DNA of 56,529 bases, from assembly GCA_013822685.1 (NCBI GenBank), contig PNKV01000024.1, positions 1 to 56,529 of the forward strand, read 5' to 3'. The notes beneath the pieces are model-generated. The model made no database searches. It worked only from the letters and a program-made list of their open reading frames with translations, and had not been told where the DNA came from. Made by a program: the position numbers and the translations under genes. The DNA is from Leptothrix sp. (in: b-proteobacteria) (GTDB lineage: Bacteria; Pseudomonadota; Gammaproteobacteria; Burkholderiales; Burkholderiaceae_C). Of this stretch, positions 35,668 to 44,689 are shown piece after piece (positions within the stretch are counted from its first letter, which is position 1; the number at the start of each line of letters is the position of its first letter).

Positions 35668-37143
35668 ATGATCACTGAATCAGAATTCCAGGCCCTGGCC
35701 GCCGCTGGCCACAACCGCATCCCCCTCGTCGCCCATGCCCTGGCCGACCTCGACACGCCCCTGTCGCTCTACCTCAAGCTGACGCGCGGCTCGCCGCACA
35801 GCTTCTTGCTGGAATCGGTGGTGGGCGGCGAGCGCTTTGGCCGCTATTCCTTCGTGGGCCTGCCCGCCCGCACCCTGGTGCGCGCCACTGGCCGCCAAGT
35901 CGAGGTCGTGACCGACGGCCAAGTGGTCGAGACCTTTGAAGGCAACCCGCTCGATTTCATCGCCGATTACCAGGCACGCTTCAAGGCCGCCATTCCCAAA
36001 GGCCTGCCGCGTTTTTGCGGGGGCCTGGCCGGCTACTTTGGCTACGAGGCCGTGCGCCACATCGAGCCGCGCCTGGCCAAGGTGAAAAAGCCCGGCGGCA
36101 TCGGCACGCCCGACATCCTGCTGCTGCAGTGCGAAGAACTCGCCGTCATCGACAACCTGGCCGATCGCCTTTACCTGATTGTCTACGCCGACCCGGCCCA
36201 GCCTGGCGCCTACCAACGGGCCAGCCAGCGCCTGCAAGCGCTCAAGGCCTTGCTGAACGAAACCGTGGTCGCGCCCTCGATCGAAGCGGGTGAGCCGCAA
36301 GCCATCGAGCGCGAGTTCGACAAGGCCGATTACCTGGCCGCCGTGCTGCGATCCAAGGAATACATCGCGGCGGGCGACATGATGCAGGTGCAGATCGGCC
36401 AGCGCCTGAAGAAGCCTTTCAAGGCGCACCCGCTCAGCCTGTACCGGGCTCTGCGCTGCATCAACCCCAGCCCCTACATGTATTACTACGACATGGGTGA
36501 TTTCCAGGTCGTGGGCGCCTCGCCCGAGATCCTGGTGCGCCAGGAGCAGGGCCCCGAAGGCCAGACCATCACCATCCGCCCCTTGGCTGGTACCCGCCCG
36601 CGCGGCGCCACGCCCGAGCTGGACAAGGCCCTGGAAGTGGAGCTGCTGGCCGACCCGAAAGAACGCGCCGAGCACGTGATGCTGATCGACCTGGCGCGCA
36701 ACGACATCGGCCGCATCGCCAAAACTGGCAGCGTGAAGGTGACCGATGCCTTCGTGGTTGAGCGCTATTCGCACGTCATGCACATCGTGAGCAACGTCGA
36801 AGGCCTGCTGAAGGACGGCATGACCGCGCTCGACGTGCTCAAGGCCACGTTCCCCGCGGGCACGCTCACCGGCGCGCCCAAGATCCGCGCCATGGAAATC
36901 ATCGATGAGCTGGAGCCCGTGCAGCGCGGCATCTACGGCGGCGCCGTGGGTTACCTGAGCTTTGGCGGCGACATGGACGTGGCCATCGCCATCCGCACCG
37001 GCATCGTCAAGGACCAGGTGCTGTACGTGCAGGCCGCTGCGGGCATCGTGGCCGATTCAGTACCCGAGCTGGAATGGAAAGAGACCGAGGCCAAGGCGCG
37101 CGCGCTGCTGGCGGCCGCCGAAATGGTCGAAAAAGGCCTCTGA
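35668..37143 (+). CDS. trpE: Anthranilate synthase component I
   Basis: A 491-residue aminase subunit that, with TrpG, turns chorismate and glutamine into anthranilate, the first committed step of Trp synthesis. The N-terminal LLES motif (47-50) is the element of the Trp feedback site, so allosteric inhibition is expected. The C-terminal chorismate-binding core has IRPLAGTRPRG, DPKERAEHVMLIDLARND, SHVMHIVSNV, FPAGTLTGAPKIRAMEII and YGGAVGYLSF. The N-terminal segment starts at ATG 35668 with a weak ribosome site. A candidate attenuator lies in front. The partner genes trpGDC are 2.5 kb downstream, beyond two reverse-strand acyltransferase genes. Confidence 0.96.
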   Translation: MITESEFQALAAAGHNRIPLVAHALADLDTPLSLYLKLTRGSPHSFLLESVVGGERFGRYSFVGLPARTLVRATGRQVEVVTDGQVVETFEGNPLDFIADYQARFKAAIPKGLPRFCGGLAGYFGYEAVRHIEPRLAKVKKPGGIGTPDILLLQCEELAVIDNLADRLYLIVYADPAQPGAYQRASQRLQALKALLNETVVAPSIEAGEPQAIEREFDKADYLAAVLRSKEYIAAGDMMQVQIGQRLKKPFKAHPLSLYRALRCINPSPYMYYYDMGDFQVVGASPEILVRQEQGPEGQTITIRPLAGTRPRGATPELDKALEVELLADPKERAEHVMLIDLARNDIGRIAKTGSVKVTDAFVVERYSHVMHIVSNVEGLLKDGMTALDVLKATFPAGTLTGAPKIRAMEIIDELEPVQRGIYGGAVGYLSFGGDMDVAIAIRTGIVKDQVLYVQAAAGIVADSVPELEWKETEAKARALLAAAEMVEKGL

Positions 37144-37153
37144 CCCCGGGGGC

Positions 37154-38269
37154 TCAGGCGGTGGCGCGGGCCTTGCCCAGCGCCACCCTGGCCCGGATCC
37201 AATCCTGCGCCGGGCTTTCGATGAAGCGGTAGCTCAGGCTGGCGATCAGGTAGGTCAAGCCCAGGTAGCCCAGCAACCACCACGGGCTGTGCGCTGGCAG
37301 ATCGGCCGGGTGGTGGATGAACACCAGCGCCGCCAGCAATTGCAGCGGAAAGTGCCACAGGTAGCTGGAATACGTCATGTTGCCCAGCCCGACGATGGCC
37401 TGCCTGACCCGCGCTGACTGGGGTTGCACCCAGTGCAGCAAGGCAATGATGGCGACCGGCGTGAGCACTGCCACGAAGAGCATGGGCCGCAGCACACCGA
37501 TGACCGCCAGCGCCAGCGCCGACACCAACAAGGCCAGGGCCGCACTCAAGGTCGGCCCACGGGCGTCCGGGGACAGCCGCTGGAAGGCATCGCTGGCCAG
37601 GCAAGTCAGCGCCCCCAGGTAGAAGAAGAATACGCACAACACCACCGGGTGCGTGGTCAGCTTGAGGGCGTACACCGCGCCCGAGCCAGCAATCATCGCC
37701 AGCACCATCCACAGCTTGGTCACGCCCAGGCGGCACAGGCCGTAGAACAGCGCGTACACCAGGATCTCAACCGAGATGCTCCAGATGGGCCCGTTGTACG
37801 ACCAGTTGATGCCCGGCCGCCAGTCGCTGGCCATGAAGAGCTGCAGCACGAAGTGCAAGGCGTCCTGGTTGGGATAGACAAAGCCCGCGCTGGCGTTGAT
37901 GGCCTCATAGCGCCACGACATCACCGCCACGATCAGCAGGGTCAACAGGTGCAGGGGGTACAGCCTTGAAAAGCGCAGCAGCGCGAACTTGGAGAACGGC
38001 ACCGAGCCCTGCGCCACCGGTTTGGCGTACTTCCAGAAAAAGATGAAGCCCGACAGGCACCAGAAGGCCTGCACGCTCAGGTAGCCGTACAGGTAGAAAG
38101 GCTTGAGCAAGCCGTACCAAGGCTGGGCCGAGGTCTCGAAACCCACGGGCAGGCCGTTGACGAAATAGAAGTGCTGGTAATGCCACAGCAACACCGGCAA
38201 GGTGCAAGCGAAGCGGGCCAGCTCGATGCCGATCAGGGAATGGGAAGGTGGGGAAGACTGCGAACTCAT
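37154..38269 (-). CDS. Acyltransferase 3 family membrane protein (upstream partner-gene overlap)
   Basis: A 371-residue membrane protein with about ten hydrophobic segments. It opens LIGIELARFACTLPVLLWHY with the conserved His-containing pattern and has FWCLSGFIFFWKYA and LLRFSRLYPLHLLTLL, typical of acyltransferase 3 proteins (PF01757) that O-acylate polysaccharides or lipids. The active-site His/Arg of TM1 appears as HY and RFSR. Its ATG overlaps the stop of the preceding reverse-strand acyltransferase gene (ATGA), so the two are coupled. It ends 10 bp from the trpE stop. The acceptor is unknown. Confidence 0.85.
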   Translation of the reverse strand: MSSQSSPPSHSLIGIELARFACTLPVLLWHYQHFYFVNGLPVGFETSAQPWYGLLKPFYLYGYLSVQAFWCLSGFIFFWKYAKPVAQGSVPFSKFALLRFSRLYPLHLLTLLIVAVMSWRYEAINASAGFVYPNQDALHFVLQLFMASDWRPGINWSYNGPIWSISVEILVYALFYGLCRLGVTKLWMVLAMIAGSGAVYALKLTTHPVVLCVFFFYLGALTCLASDAFQRLSPDARGPTLSAALALLVSALALAVIGVLRPMLFVAVLTPVAIIALLHWVQPQSARVRQAIVGLGNMTYSSYLWHFPLQLLAALVFIHHPADLPAHSPWWLLGYLGLTYLIASLSYRFIESPAQDWIRARVALGKARATA

Positions 38270-39348
38270 GACCCCGATGTTGACATGCCTGGCTCGGGGG
38301 CCAGGCGCCGGGGCTTGAGAAAACGCTGCGCCAGGTATCGGGTCAGCGGCTGCTCAATCCAGCGGTGCACCAGCAAGCCAACAGCCGCGGCCACGGCCAG
38401 CTGCACGCCCACCGCCACCACCATGGCCGCCGGGCTGGGCTGGTCGGGCGGTAAACCTTGCAGCAAAGCGCGCGAGAGTCGGAACGTGAACAGGTGCGTG
38501 AGGTAAATGGAAAACGAGGCGTCGGCCAGGCGGTGCAGCCAAGGCACGTTCCATCCATTAAATGCCAGGATGCCGGCATAAACGATCAGCGCGGCCAGCG
38601 GCCCAGCCACATAGGCCCGAGGAATGTGGCCACCGGGCCAGAGCAGGGCCAGCCCCACGAAACCTGCAATCAGCGCCAGCCAGGCCAGGCGTGGATGGTG
38701 ATCCTGGCCATGCCTTTGAACCCATTTGCAAATCAATATGCCATATAGAAACTCGGCCATGATGGACGAGGTATAAAACTGGCCAAACGCCGAGGTGTAA
38801 TCTGTCAGGTGGCCATGAATGATGAGCGATATCAGGGCGGAAAACATAATGGCATATTGATATCTGCCAAATAACAATGAAACCGCAAAGACCGCGTAGA
38901 AAAACATCTCGTAGTTGATGGTCCAGCCTGGCACCAGCACCGGGTAGATGTGGTTGGGGTGATCCGGGTTGAACCGCGGCATAAACAGAAAGTCCAAAAT
39001 CGCTGCCGGGTCCAACTCAAGATGAACCAGATCGCGTTTGGTCATCCACAACAAAGCCAGCCAGTAAAGGGGCACCACGCGAATGAATCTGCGCACCAGG
39101 AAATCAAAAGCGGCCTGTCCGGGCGTTGTCCCTGCATGGCGCGTGGTCCAGGCCATGACGAAGCCGCTGATCACGAAAAATACATCGACGCCGGCCTCGC
39201 CAAATGATGTCCATTCATCAGGGCGTGGAAAATATGAAACGGCATGGTGCCCAACTACCAGCATGGCCGCAATGGCGCGTAAATAATGAAGCCCGGTGAT
39301 CATTTTCGAATTTTTGCCCTTGGCGCACTGATTTGCTTCATCCGCCAA
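38266..39348 (-). CDS. Acyltransferase 3 family membrane protein with low-GC segment
   Basis: A 360-residue acyltransferase 3 protein: GLHYLRAIAAMLVVGHHA near the start, VDVFFVISGFVM, and VRRFIRVVPLYWLALL, followed by multiple membrane segments. Such proteins move acetyl or longer acyl groups onto surface glycans. The start may be ATG 39348, preceded by AGGG at 9 nt, or ATG 39303, where family similarity begins; I keep the former. Part of the gene is strikingly AT-rich for this genome: the line 38821-38880 is 38% GC. This suggests recent transfer. It is the first gene of a two-gene unit lying between trpE and trpG. Confidence 0.83.
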   Translation of the reverse strand: MADEANQCAKGKNSKMITGLHYLRAIAAMLVVGHHAVSYFPRPDEWTSFGEAGVDVFFVISGFVMAWTTRHAGTTPGQAAFDFLVRRFIRVVPLYWLALLWMTKRDLVHLELDPAAILDFLFMPRFNPDHPNHIYPVLVPGWTINYEMFFYAVFAVSLLFGRYQYAIMFSALISLIIHGHLTDYTSAFGQFYTSSIMAEFLYGILICKWVQRHGQDHHPRLAWLALIAGFVGLALLWPGGHIPRAYVAGPLAALIVYAGILAFNGWNVPWLHRLADASFSIYLTHLFTFRLSRALLQGLPPDQPSPAAMVVAVGVQLAVAAAVGLLVHRWIEQPLTRYLAQRFLKPRRLAPEPGMSTSGS

Positions 39349-39511
39349 GGCCCTTTATTCACCAAGGCGTGAGCAGCTAATATCGACGTGTATATTCAAA
39401 AGTCAGGCAAGAAGTGGGCCTGATCCCGCAGGCAGAGCACGGTCCGCCACTTGATCCACGGCAAAGCAGGCGCACTCCAAGGATGCTGCGCGACATGGCT
39501 AAAATGGCGGC

Positions 39512-39577
39512 ATGCACGCGCTCTTGCCTTCCTCATCAGTCCTCTGGCGTCAGCGCTGGCGTAAGCCAAGCGTCTGA
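39512..39577 (+). CDS. trpL: trpG leader peptide (second candidate trpL)
   Basis: An unannotated 21-codon frame ending at TGA 39575. It begins MHALLPSSSV and contains Trp codons 12 and 16 (TGG at 39545 and 39557) in the segment LWRQRWRK. As at trpE, the ATG follows a -10-like hexamer by exactly 6 nt and has no ribosome site, pointing to leaderless translation. Position before trpGDC, two Trp codons in 21, and hairpins downstream are the evidence. No experiment or homologue search stands behind it. Confidence 0.6.
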   Translation: MHALLPSSSVLWRQRWRKPSV

Positions 39578-39632
39578 CCAACCCATCGCGGGTATCCAAG
39601 CGGATATCAACACGGGGATGCCAAAAATCCCC
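39554..39632 (+). promoter_or_regulatory. Candidate attenuator hairpins upstream of trpG
   Basis: Stem 1, CGCT-GGC / GCC-A-AGCG (39554-39572), contains the second Trp codon and has a GTAA loop. Stem 2 is ACCC/GGGT (39581-39593). TATCC/GGATA (39593-39606) competes with it. The last stem, GGGGAT/ATCCCC (39614-39632), is perfect with a 7-nt loop but lacks a T-run, so it may act by factor-dependent termination or on translation rather than as a standard terminator. Confidence 0.45.
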
Positions 39633-39657
39633 TATGAATCAATAGGATAGAGCGCAT

Positions 39658-40242
39658 ATGCTGCTGATGATCGACAACTACGACAGTTTCACGTTCAACC
39701 TCGTCCAGTACTTCGCCGAGCTGGGTGAAGACGTCCGCGTGTTCCGCAACGACGAGATCACCCTGGACGAAATCGCTGCGATGAAGCCCGACCGCCTGGT
39801 GCTGTCGCCCGGCCCCTGCTCGCCCGCCGAGGCTGGCGTGTGCGTGCCCGCCCTGCAGCGCTTCACTGGCCAGTTGCCGATCCTGGGCGTGTGCCTGGGC
39901 CACCAGGCCATAGGTGCGGCCTTGGGCGGAAAGGTGATCCGCGCCCAAACGCAGATGCATGGCAAGACCAGCGTCATCAGCACCGACCAGAGGGGTGTCT
40001 ACAAAGACCTGCCCGACCACTTCACGGTGATCCGATACCACTCGCTGGCCATCGAAAAATCGAGCCTGCCTGACTTCCTCGAGATCACCTCATCGTCGGA
40101 AGACGGCGAGATCATGGGCGTGCGCCACAAGGGCCCGCAAACCGACCCGAACTTCGCGCCGCTGGAAGGCGTGCAGTTCCACCCCGAGTCCATCCTGACC
40201 GAGCACGGCCACGCGATGCTCAAAAACTTCCTGACGATGTGA
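39658..40242 (+). CDS. trpG: Anthranilate synthase component II (glutamine amidotransferase)
   Basis: A 194-residue class I glutamine amidotransferase that supplies ammonia to TrpE. It has [19 protein letters not shown] at the start, the nucleophile Cys79 in [11 protein letters not shown], and His175/Glu177 in FHPESIL. In many bacteria the same protein also serves p-aminobenzoate synthase (PabA), so dual use is possible. AGGA lies about 10 nt before the ATG. It is the first gene of trpGDC, 9 bp ahead of trpD. Confidence 0.95.
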   Translation: MLLMIDNYDSFTFNLVQYFAELGEDVRVFRNDEITLDEIAAMKPDRLVLSPGPCSPAEAGVCVPALQRFTGQLPILGVCLGHQAIGAALGGKVIRAQTQMHGKTSVISTDQRGVYKDLPDHFTVIRYHSLAIEKSSLPDFLEITSSSEDGEIMGVRHKGPQTDPNFAPLEGVQFHPESILTEHGHAMLKNFLTM

Positions 40243-40251
40243 GGTGAGCGC

Positions 40252-41280
40252 ATGACCACCATCACCGACACCCAGGCGTTGCAACGCGTCATCGAGCACC
40301 GCGAGATCTTCCACGACGAGATGCTGGGCCTGATGCGCCGCATCATGCGCGGCGAGATGTCGCCGGTCGTCATGGCCGCCCTGATCACCGGCTTGCGCGT
40401 CAAGAAGGAAACCGTGGGCGAGCTGGCCGCGGCCGCTCAGGTCATGCGCGAGTTCTGCACACCTGTCAGCGTGGCCGACACCACGCACCTGGTCGACCTG
40501 TGCGGCACCGGCGGCGATGGCGCGCACACCTTCAACATCTCGACCACCGCGATGTTCGTGGCTGCCGCCGCCGGGGCCCGCGTGGCCAAGCATGGTGGCC
40601 GCAGTGTGTCGTCCAGCACCGGCAGCGCCGATGTGCTCGAGGCCCTGGGCGTCCGCATTGATCTCGCGCCCGAGCAGGTGGCGCAGTGCCTGGCGCAAAC
40701 CGGCGTGGGCTTCATGTTCGCCCCCAACCACCACGGCGCCATGAAACACGCCGCCCCGGTCCGCAAGGAGCTCGGCGTGCGCACCCTGTTCAACATCCTC
40801 GGCCCGCTGACCAACCCGGCCGGCGCGCCCAACCAGCTCATGGGCGTGTTTCACCGTGACCTGGTCGGCCTGCAGGCCCGCGTGCTGCAGCGCCTGGGCT
40901 CGCAGCATGTGCTGATCGTGCATGGCTGCGATGGTTTGGACGAAATCACCCTGTCGGGCGAGACCTGGGTGGCCGAGCTGAAAGACGGCGAAGTGCGCGA
41001 GTACACCATCCACCCTGAGCAGTTCGGCCTGGCCGAGCACGACGGGTCGGCCCTGAAAGCCGCCAACCGCGAGGCCTCGCTGGCCACCGTGCGCCGGGTG
41101 CTCAACAACGAGCCGGGCCCCACCCGCGACATCGTCGTGTTGAACGCTGCGGCCGCCCTGTATGCCGCCAATGTGGCCGATTCCCTGGCCGACGGCGTTC
41201 AGCGCGCCCGCGAAGCACTGGCCAGCGGCCGCGCCGCCCAGGCGCTGGCCACCTTTGTCCAGACCACCCAAAGCTTTTGA
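40252..41280 (+). CDS. trpD: Anthranilate phosphoribosyltransferase
   Basis: A 342-residue enzyme that joins anthranilate to PRPP. The PRPP loop [15 protein letters not shown], the [21 protein letters not shown] segment and the [11 protein letters not shown] motif are intact, with an N-terminal helical domain of about 70 residues. The strong site GAGGTGA precedes the ATG. The gene sits between trpG and trpC, 5 bp before the latter. Confidence 0.96.
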   Translation: MTTITDTQALQRVIEHREIFHDEMLGLMRRIMRGEMSPVVMAALITGLRVKKETVGELAAAAQVMREFCTPVSVADTTHLVDLCGTGGDGAHTFNISTTAMFVAAAAGARVAKHGGRSVSSSTGSADVLEALGVRIDLAPEQVAQCLAQTGVGFMFAPNHHGAMKHAAPVRKELGVRTLFNILGPLTNPAGAPNQLMGVFHRDLVGLQARVLQRLGSQHVLIVHGCDGLDEITLSGETWVAELKDGEVREYTIHPEQFGLAEHDGSALKAANREASLATVRRVLNNEPGPTRDIVVLNAAAALYAANVADSLADGVQRAREALASGRAAQALATFVQTTQSF

Positions 41281-41285
41281 CCACC

Positions 41286-42086
41286 ATGTCTGACATCCTC
41301 CAGAAAATCGTCGCGGTCAAGCACCAGGAAATCGAGCAGGCCTTGAAGCGCCAACCCCTGGCCGCCATGCGCGCCGAGGCCGAAGCCCGCAACCTGGAGC
41401 AGGCCGATCTGCGTGATTTCGTGGGCGCCGTCCGCGCCAAGATCGCAGCGGGCCAAGCCGGGGTCATTGCCGAAGTCAAGAAAGCCAGCCCCAGCAAAGG
41501 CGTGCTGCGCGAGCATTTCGTGCCTGCGCAGATCGCGGCCAGCTACGCCCTGCACGGCGCGGCCTGCCTCAGCGTGCTCACCGACGAGCAGTTCTTCCAG
41601 GGCCAGGCCAGCTACCTGCAACAGGCCCGCGCGGCCTGCGACCTGCCGGTGCTGCGCAAGGATTTCATGGTCAGCGACTACCAGGTCTACGAGGCGCGGG
41701 CCATGGGCGCCGACTGCATCCTGCTGATCGCCGCCTGCCTGGACGATGCCCAGATGGCCGATCTGGAAGCGTGCGCCCACTCACTCGGCATGGCCGTGCT
41801 GGTCGAAGTGCACGATGGTGAAGAGCTAGACCGCAGCCTGCGCTTGAAGACGCCGCTGGTGGGCATCAACAACCGCAACCTGCGCACCTTCGAGGTCACG
41901 CTGGACACCACCCTGGGCTTGCTCAAGAACGTGCCAGCCGACCGCGTGCTGGTGACCGAATCCGGCATCCTGGGCCGGGCCGATGTGCAACGCATGCGCG
42001 ATGCCAACGTTCACGCCTTCCTGGTGGGCGAGGCCTTCATGCGCGCCCCCGACCCCGGTGCGGCCCTGGCTGATCTGTTCGCTTGA
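41286..42086 (+). CDS. trpC: Indole-3-glycerol phosphate synthase
   Basis: A 266-residue TIM-barrel enzyme that closes the indole ring from 1-(2-carboxyphenylamino)-1-deoxyribulose 5-phosphate. The motifs [45 protein letters not shown] and VTESGI carry the usual catalytic Lys and Glu residues. It is monofunctional, with no fused TrpF. I use the ATG at 41286; an in-frame TTG overlapping the trpD stop is possible. Its stop shares a base with the ung start. Confidence 0.95.
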   Translation: MSDILQKIVAVKHQEIEQALKRQPLAAMRAEAEARNLEQADLRDFVGAVRAKIAAGQAGVIAEVKKASPSKGVLREHFVPAQIAASYALHGAACLSVLTDEQFFQGQASYLQQARAACDLPVLRKDFMVSDYQVYEARAMGADCILLIAACLDDAQMADLEACAHSLGMAVLVEVHDGEELDRSLRLKTPLVGINNRNLRTFEVTLDTTLGLLKNVPADRVLVTESGILGRADVQRMRDANVHAFLVGEAFMRAPDPGAALADLFA

Positions 42087-42862
42087 TGTCTGCGGATCTG
42101 TTTGGCGAGGGGGTGGCGTTGACCGCCGCGCCGGCCAATCGCCTGAGTGTGCCCTTGGCCGATTGCTTTGACGCCGTGCCGCCCGACTGGCGCGATTTGA
42201 CCGAAGCGTTCCGCCACAGCGCCGTGGGGCAGTCCTTGATCCAGCGGGTTGAACAACGCCGGCTGGCAGGCCACACCATTTTCCCCGGTGATGTGTTCGC
42301 GGCTCTGACGCTCACCCGGCGCGCGCACGTGCGCGTCGTCATCCTGGGCCAGGACCCATACCACGGCGCCAACCAGGCGCATGGCCTGGCGTTTTCAGTG
42401 CTGCCTGGCGTGAAAGTGCCGCCTAGCCTGCGCAATATCTACAAAGAGATCCAACGAGATCTGGCGCTGGCGCCGCCCAGCCACGGTTGTTTGACAAGCT
42501 GGGCCGAGCAAGGCGTGCTCTTGTTGAACACCACGCTCACGGTGGCCGAGGCCCAGGCTGGTAGCCACGCAGGTTGGGGTTGGGAGGTGCTGACCGACCT
42601 GATCATCGCCGCGGTGGCGCAAGATGCCGGCCCCAAGGTGTTCATGCTGTGGGGCGCTCACGCCCAGCGCAAACGGGGGCTGATTGAAAGCCACGGCCAA
42701 AGGCACGAGCTGCTGCTCAGCAACCACCCGTCGCCTTTGTCGGCCACGCGGGGGCCGGTGCCCTTCATCGGCTGTGGCCACTTCCGGGCGGCGCAGGATT
42801 TCTGGGGGCGCCACGGTGTGGCTTTGGATTGGCGCCTGCCGGCAGCGGCGGTGGCGCCGTGA
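42086..42862 (+). CDS. ung: Uracil-DNA glycosylase
   Basis: A 258-residue family 1 UDG that removes uracil from DNA as the first step of base-excision repair. It has the water-activating loop GQDPYHG (Asp90), GLAFSV, LLLNTTLTV and the DNA-intercalating HPSPLSATRG loop. The start overlaps the trpC stop (TGATG), so it is probably translated from the trp mRNA as well. A short N-terminal extension (about 25 residues) precedes the fold. Confidence 0.95.
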   Translation: MSADLFGEGVALTAAPANRLSVPLADCFDAVPPDWRDLTEAFRHSAVGQSLIQRVEQRRLAGHTIFPGDVFAALTLTRRAHVRVVILGQDPYHGANQAHGLAFSVLPGVKVPPSLRNIYKEIQRDLALAPPSHGCLTSWAEQGVLLLNTTLTVAEAQAGSHAGWGWEVLTDLIIAAVAQDAGPKVFMLWGAHAQRKRGLIESHGQRHELLLSNHPSPLSATRGPVPFIGCGHFRAAQDFWGRHGVALDWRLPAAAVAP

Positions 42863-42881
42863 GCGTCAGACCAAGGGCAGG

Positions 42882-43466
42882 TCAGCGGAAGTAATAGACG
42901 CCCAGAACCCCAAAGTGGCTGCCGTCGAACTTGGTGCCAAAGCTCTTCGAGGTGTAGTCCTCATTCACGTAGCGCACCTTAAGCCCAACGCTTGGTGTGA
43001 TGGCGTACTCACCTTCCAGGATCCAGCCGACTGAGCTTGTGAACTTCTGGTCGGGGCCAAATGATCCTTGTCCAGCGCCGACCCCGTTGTAGCGAACGCC
43101 ATAAGTCTTGCGGACTCCACCGGCGAACGCCCACTTCTCACTGGCGTGCCACTGCACCAAAAACTCCAGGGGCATGCGAGAGAAATCGACCGAGCCATTG
43201 TCGGCGTCGGAGCGGTCGGTGTGGTACGCGACCACGCCCTGCAGTGAGATGTCGGTCCCTGCCATGCGGAAGTCCAAGCCGGCGCGCAGATCGAACAGCC
43301 CGCCAGCGTGGAGGTTCTCTGTGTCGCCATTGACGCGGGTGATGGCGCTGCTGTTGACCTTGTCGCCGCCCGCCGTGAGGCCGCCACCCAGGAACGGGCT
43401 CCATTCGCTGGCCCAGCATGAGCCCATGACGCCTGCCGCCAGCGCGGCCAAAAAGATCTTCTTCAA
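42882..43466 (-). CDS. Small outer-membrane beta-barrel protein
   Basis: A 194-residue exported protein. The start is an unusual TTG at 43466, preceded by GGGAG at 6 nt; it opens the signal peptide (residues 1-20, ending CWAS). The mature part alternates aromatic and polar residues and ends in a strand closing with GVLGVYYFR, as in 8-stranded OmpW/OmpX-type barrels. I cannot assign a substrate. It converges with ung and is divergent from the EPS cluster. Confidence 0.7.
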   Translation of the reverse strand: MKKIFLAALAAGVMGSCWASEWSPFLGGGLTAGGDKVNSSAITRVNGDTENLHAGGLFDLRAGLDFRMAGTDISLQGVVAYHTDRSDADNGSVDFSRMPLEFLVQWHASEKWAFAGGVRKTYGVRYNGVGAGQGSFGPDQKFTSSVGWILEGEYAITPSVGLKVRYVNEDYTSKSFGTKFDGSHFGVLGVYYFR

Positions 43467-43637
43467 GAAAAACTCCCGGAGTTGTGAAGAAATGGGCGCC
43501 TCAGGCCTTGGCGGCAGGGTGAGCCACGATGACATCGTTACAAATGGCAACGCATGATGATTATCCGCCCAGATGAGGGGGACCTCAACACTGGGGTTTC
43601 CCCGACAATCAGAACGTAGTCCGTTAAGAAAGCCGTC

Positions 43638-44555
43638 ATGTCCCAAACCGCCGCAGGCGAGCCTTCATCTCCGACCAGTTCCCTTGGCGTGGTCATCGTC
43701 AACTACCGCACCTTTGACCTGACCATGCAGTGCGTTCGCTCGCTGCTGGCACACCAGATCGCCAAGCCGTCGGACATCGTGGTGGTGGACAACCACTCGC
43801 CGGACGGTTCGGGCGAGCAGTTGAAGGCGGCACTGACCGACGGCGTGCGGGTTATCCTGTCAGGGCGCAATGGCGGCTTTGGCGCTGGCGTCAATCTGGG
43901 CGTGGCGGCGTCTCACACAGACTTGGTGTTGGTGCTCAACCCGGACACCTACTTCCTGAGCAACACCGTGCAGGTCATCCAGCGCTTGTTTGACGAGCAG
44001 CCCAAGGTGGGCGTGGCCGGCCTGAAGCTGATCAACCCGGACGGCTCCCTGCAATACTCGGCGCGGCGTTTTTACTCGCTGCCCGACATCCTGGCGCGGC
44101 GCACCGCGCTGGGCAAGCTGGCGCCCCTGCGCCGCTTGGTCAAGTCACACTTGCTCAAGCGCAACTGGCGCGAAGGGCCCTTCGAGGCTGACTGGGTGAT
44201 GGGCACCGGTTTTGTCGTGCGCCGCAGCGCCTTCGAACAGGTCGGTTGCATGGACGAAGGTTATTTCCTGTACTTCGAGGAGGTGGACCTGTGCGCGCGC
44301 ATGTGGGTGGGCGGCTGGTCAGTCATGGCCGTGCCTGAGGTCGAATTGGTGCATGAGCACCAGCGGCACAGTCAGGCGGGCATCTGGTCCACCTCGGGCA
44401 AAACGCACCTGCGCAGCATGTTGCGCTTCTTCGTCAAATTTGGTGTGCCGTGGATCTGGCGCCCCAACCGGTCGGCCATGGGCAAGGCCTACCGTCAGTG
44501 GCGCAGCCAGTTCGCTGAAACTGCACGCATCAAGCAGCCCGATGCGTCGGCATGA
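43638..44555 (+). CDS. Glycosyltransferase family 2 (WbbL/rhamnosyltransferase-like)
   Basis: A 305-residue GT-A enzyme. LGVVIVNYRTFDLTMQCVRSLL, the metal-binding-type VLVLNPDTYFL, and the later WVMGTGFVVRRSAF and FLYFEEVDLCARMW are typical of GT2 enzymes resembling the rhamnosyltransferase WbbL. No membrane segment is present. It is the first gene of the exopolysaccharide cluster; the donor and acceptor sugars are unknown. Confidence 0.88.
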   Translation: MSQTAAGEPSSPTSSLGVVIVNYRTFDLTMQCVRSLLAHQIAKPSDIVVVDNHSPDGSGEQLKAALTDGVRVILSGRNGGFGAGVNLGVAASHTDLVLVLNPDTYFLSNTVQVIQRLFDEQPKVGVAGLKLINPDGSLQYSARRFYSLPDILARRTALGKLAPLRRLVKSHLLKRNWREGPFEADWVMGTGFVVRRSAFEQVGCMDEGYFLYFEEVDLCARMWVGGWSVMAVPEVELVHEHQRHSQAGIWSTSGKTHLRSMLRFFVKFGVPWIWRPNRSAMGKAYRQWRSQFAETARIKQPDASA

Positions 44556-44689
44556 CGATGGCGGGCGGCATTTCCGGCGCGCGCCCTCTTATGATGCGCT
44601 CACCCGTCGCTGACGCCACTGCCCGGCCGCGCTCGCCCGGCCCATCCCCCCGATTTGTCCATCGCCTGCAAGGCCCTGCGCCGTCTGCC

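Larger units (their letters stand above)
39349..39657 (+). promoter_or_regulatory. Leader region of the trpGDC operon
   Basis: A 309-bp stretch without a long gene. It holds the divergent start region of the acyltransferase pair, a -10-like TAAAAT at 39500-39505, the candidate leader peptide at 39512, and three hairpins downstream of it. No good -35 hexamer is visible at 16-18 nt from TAAAAT; another AT-rich -10-like TATATT lies at 39391-39396. Confidence 0.55.

Noticed and set aside
39396..39599. Reverse-strand 67-codon frame in the trpG leader region
   Set aside because: Its product is Arg/His/Trp-rich without family resemblance, and the forward leader features explain the region better.
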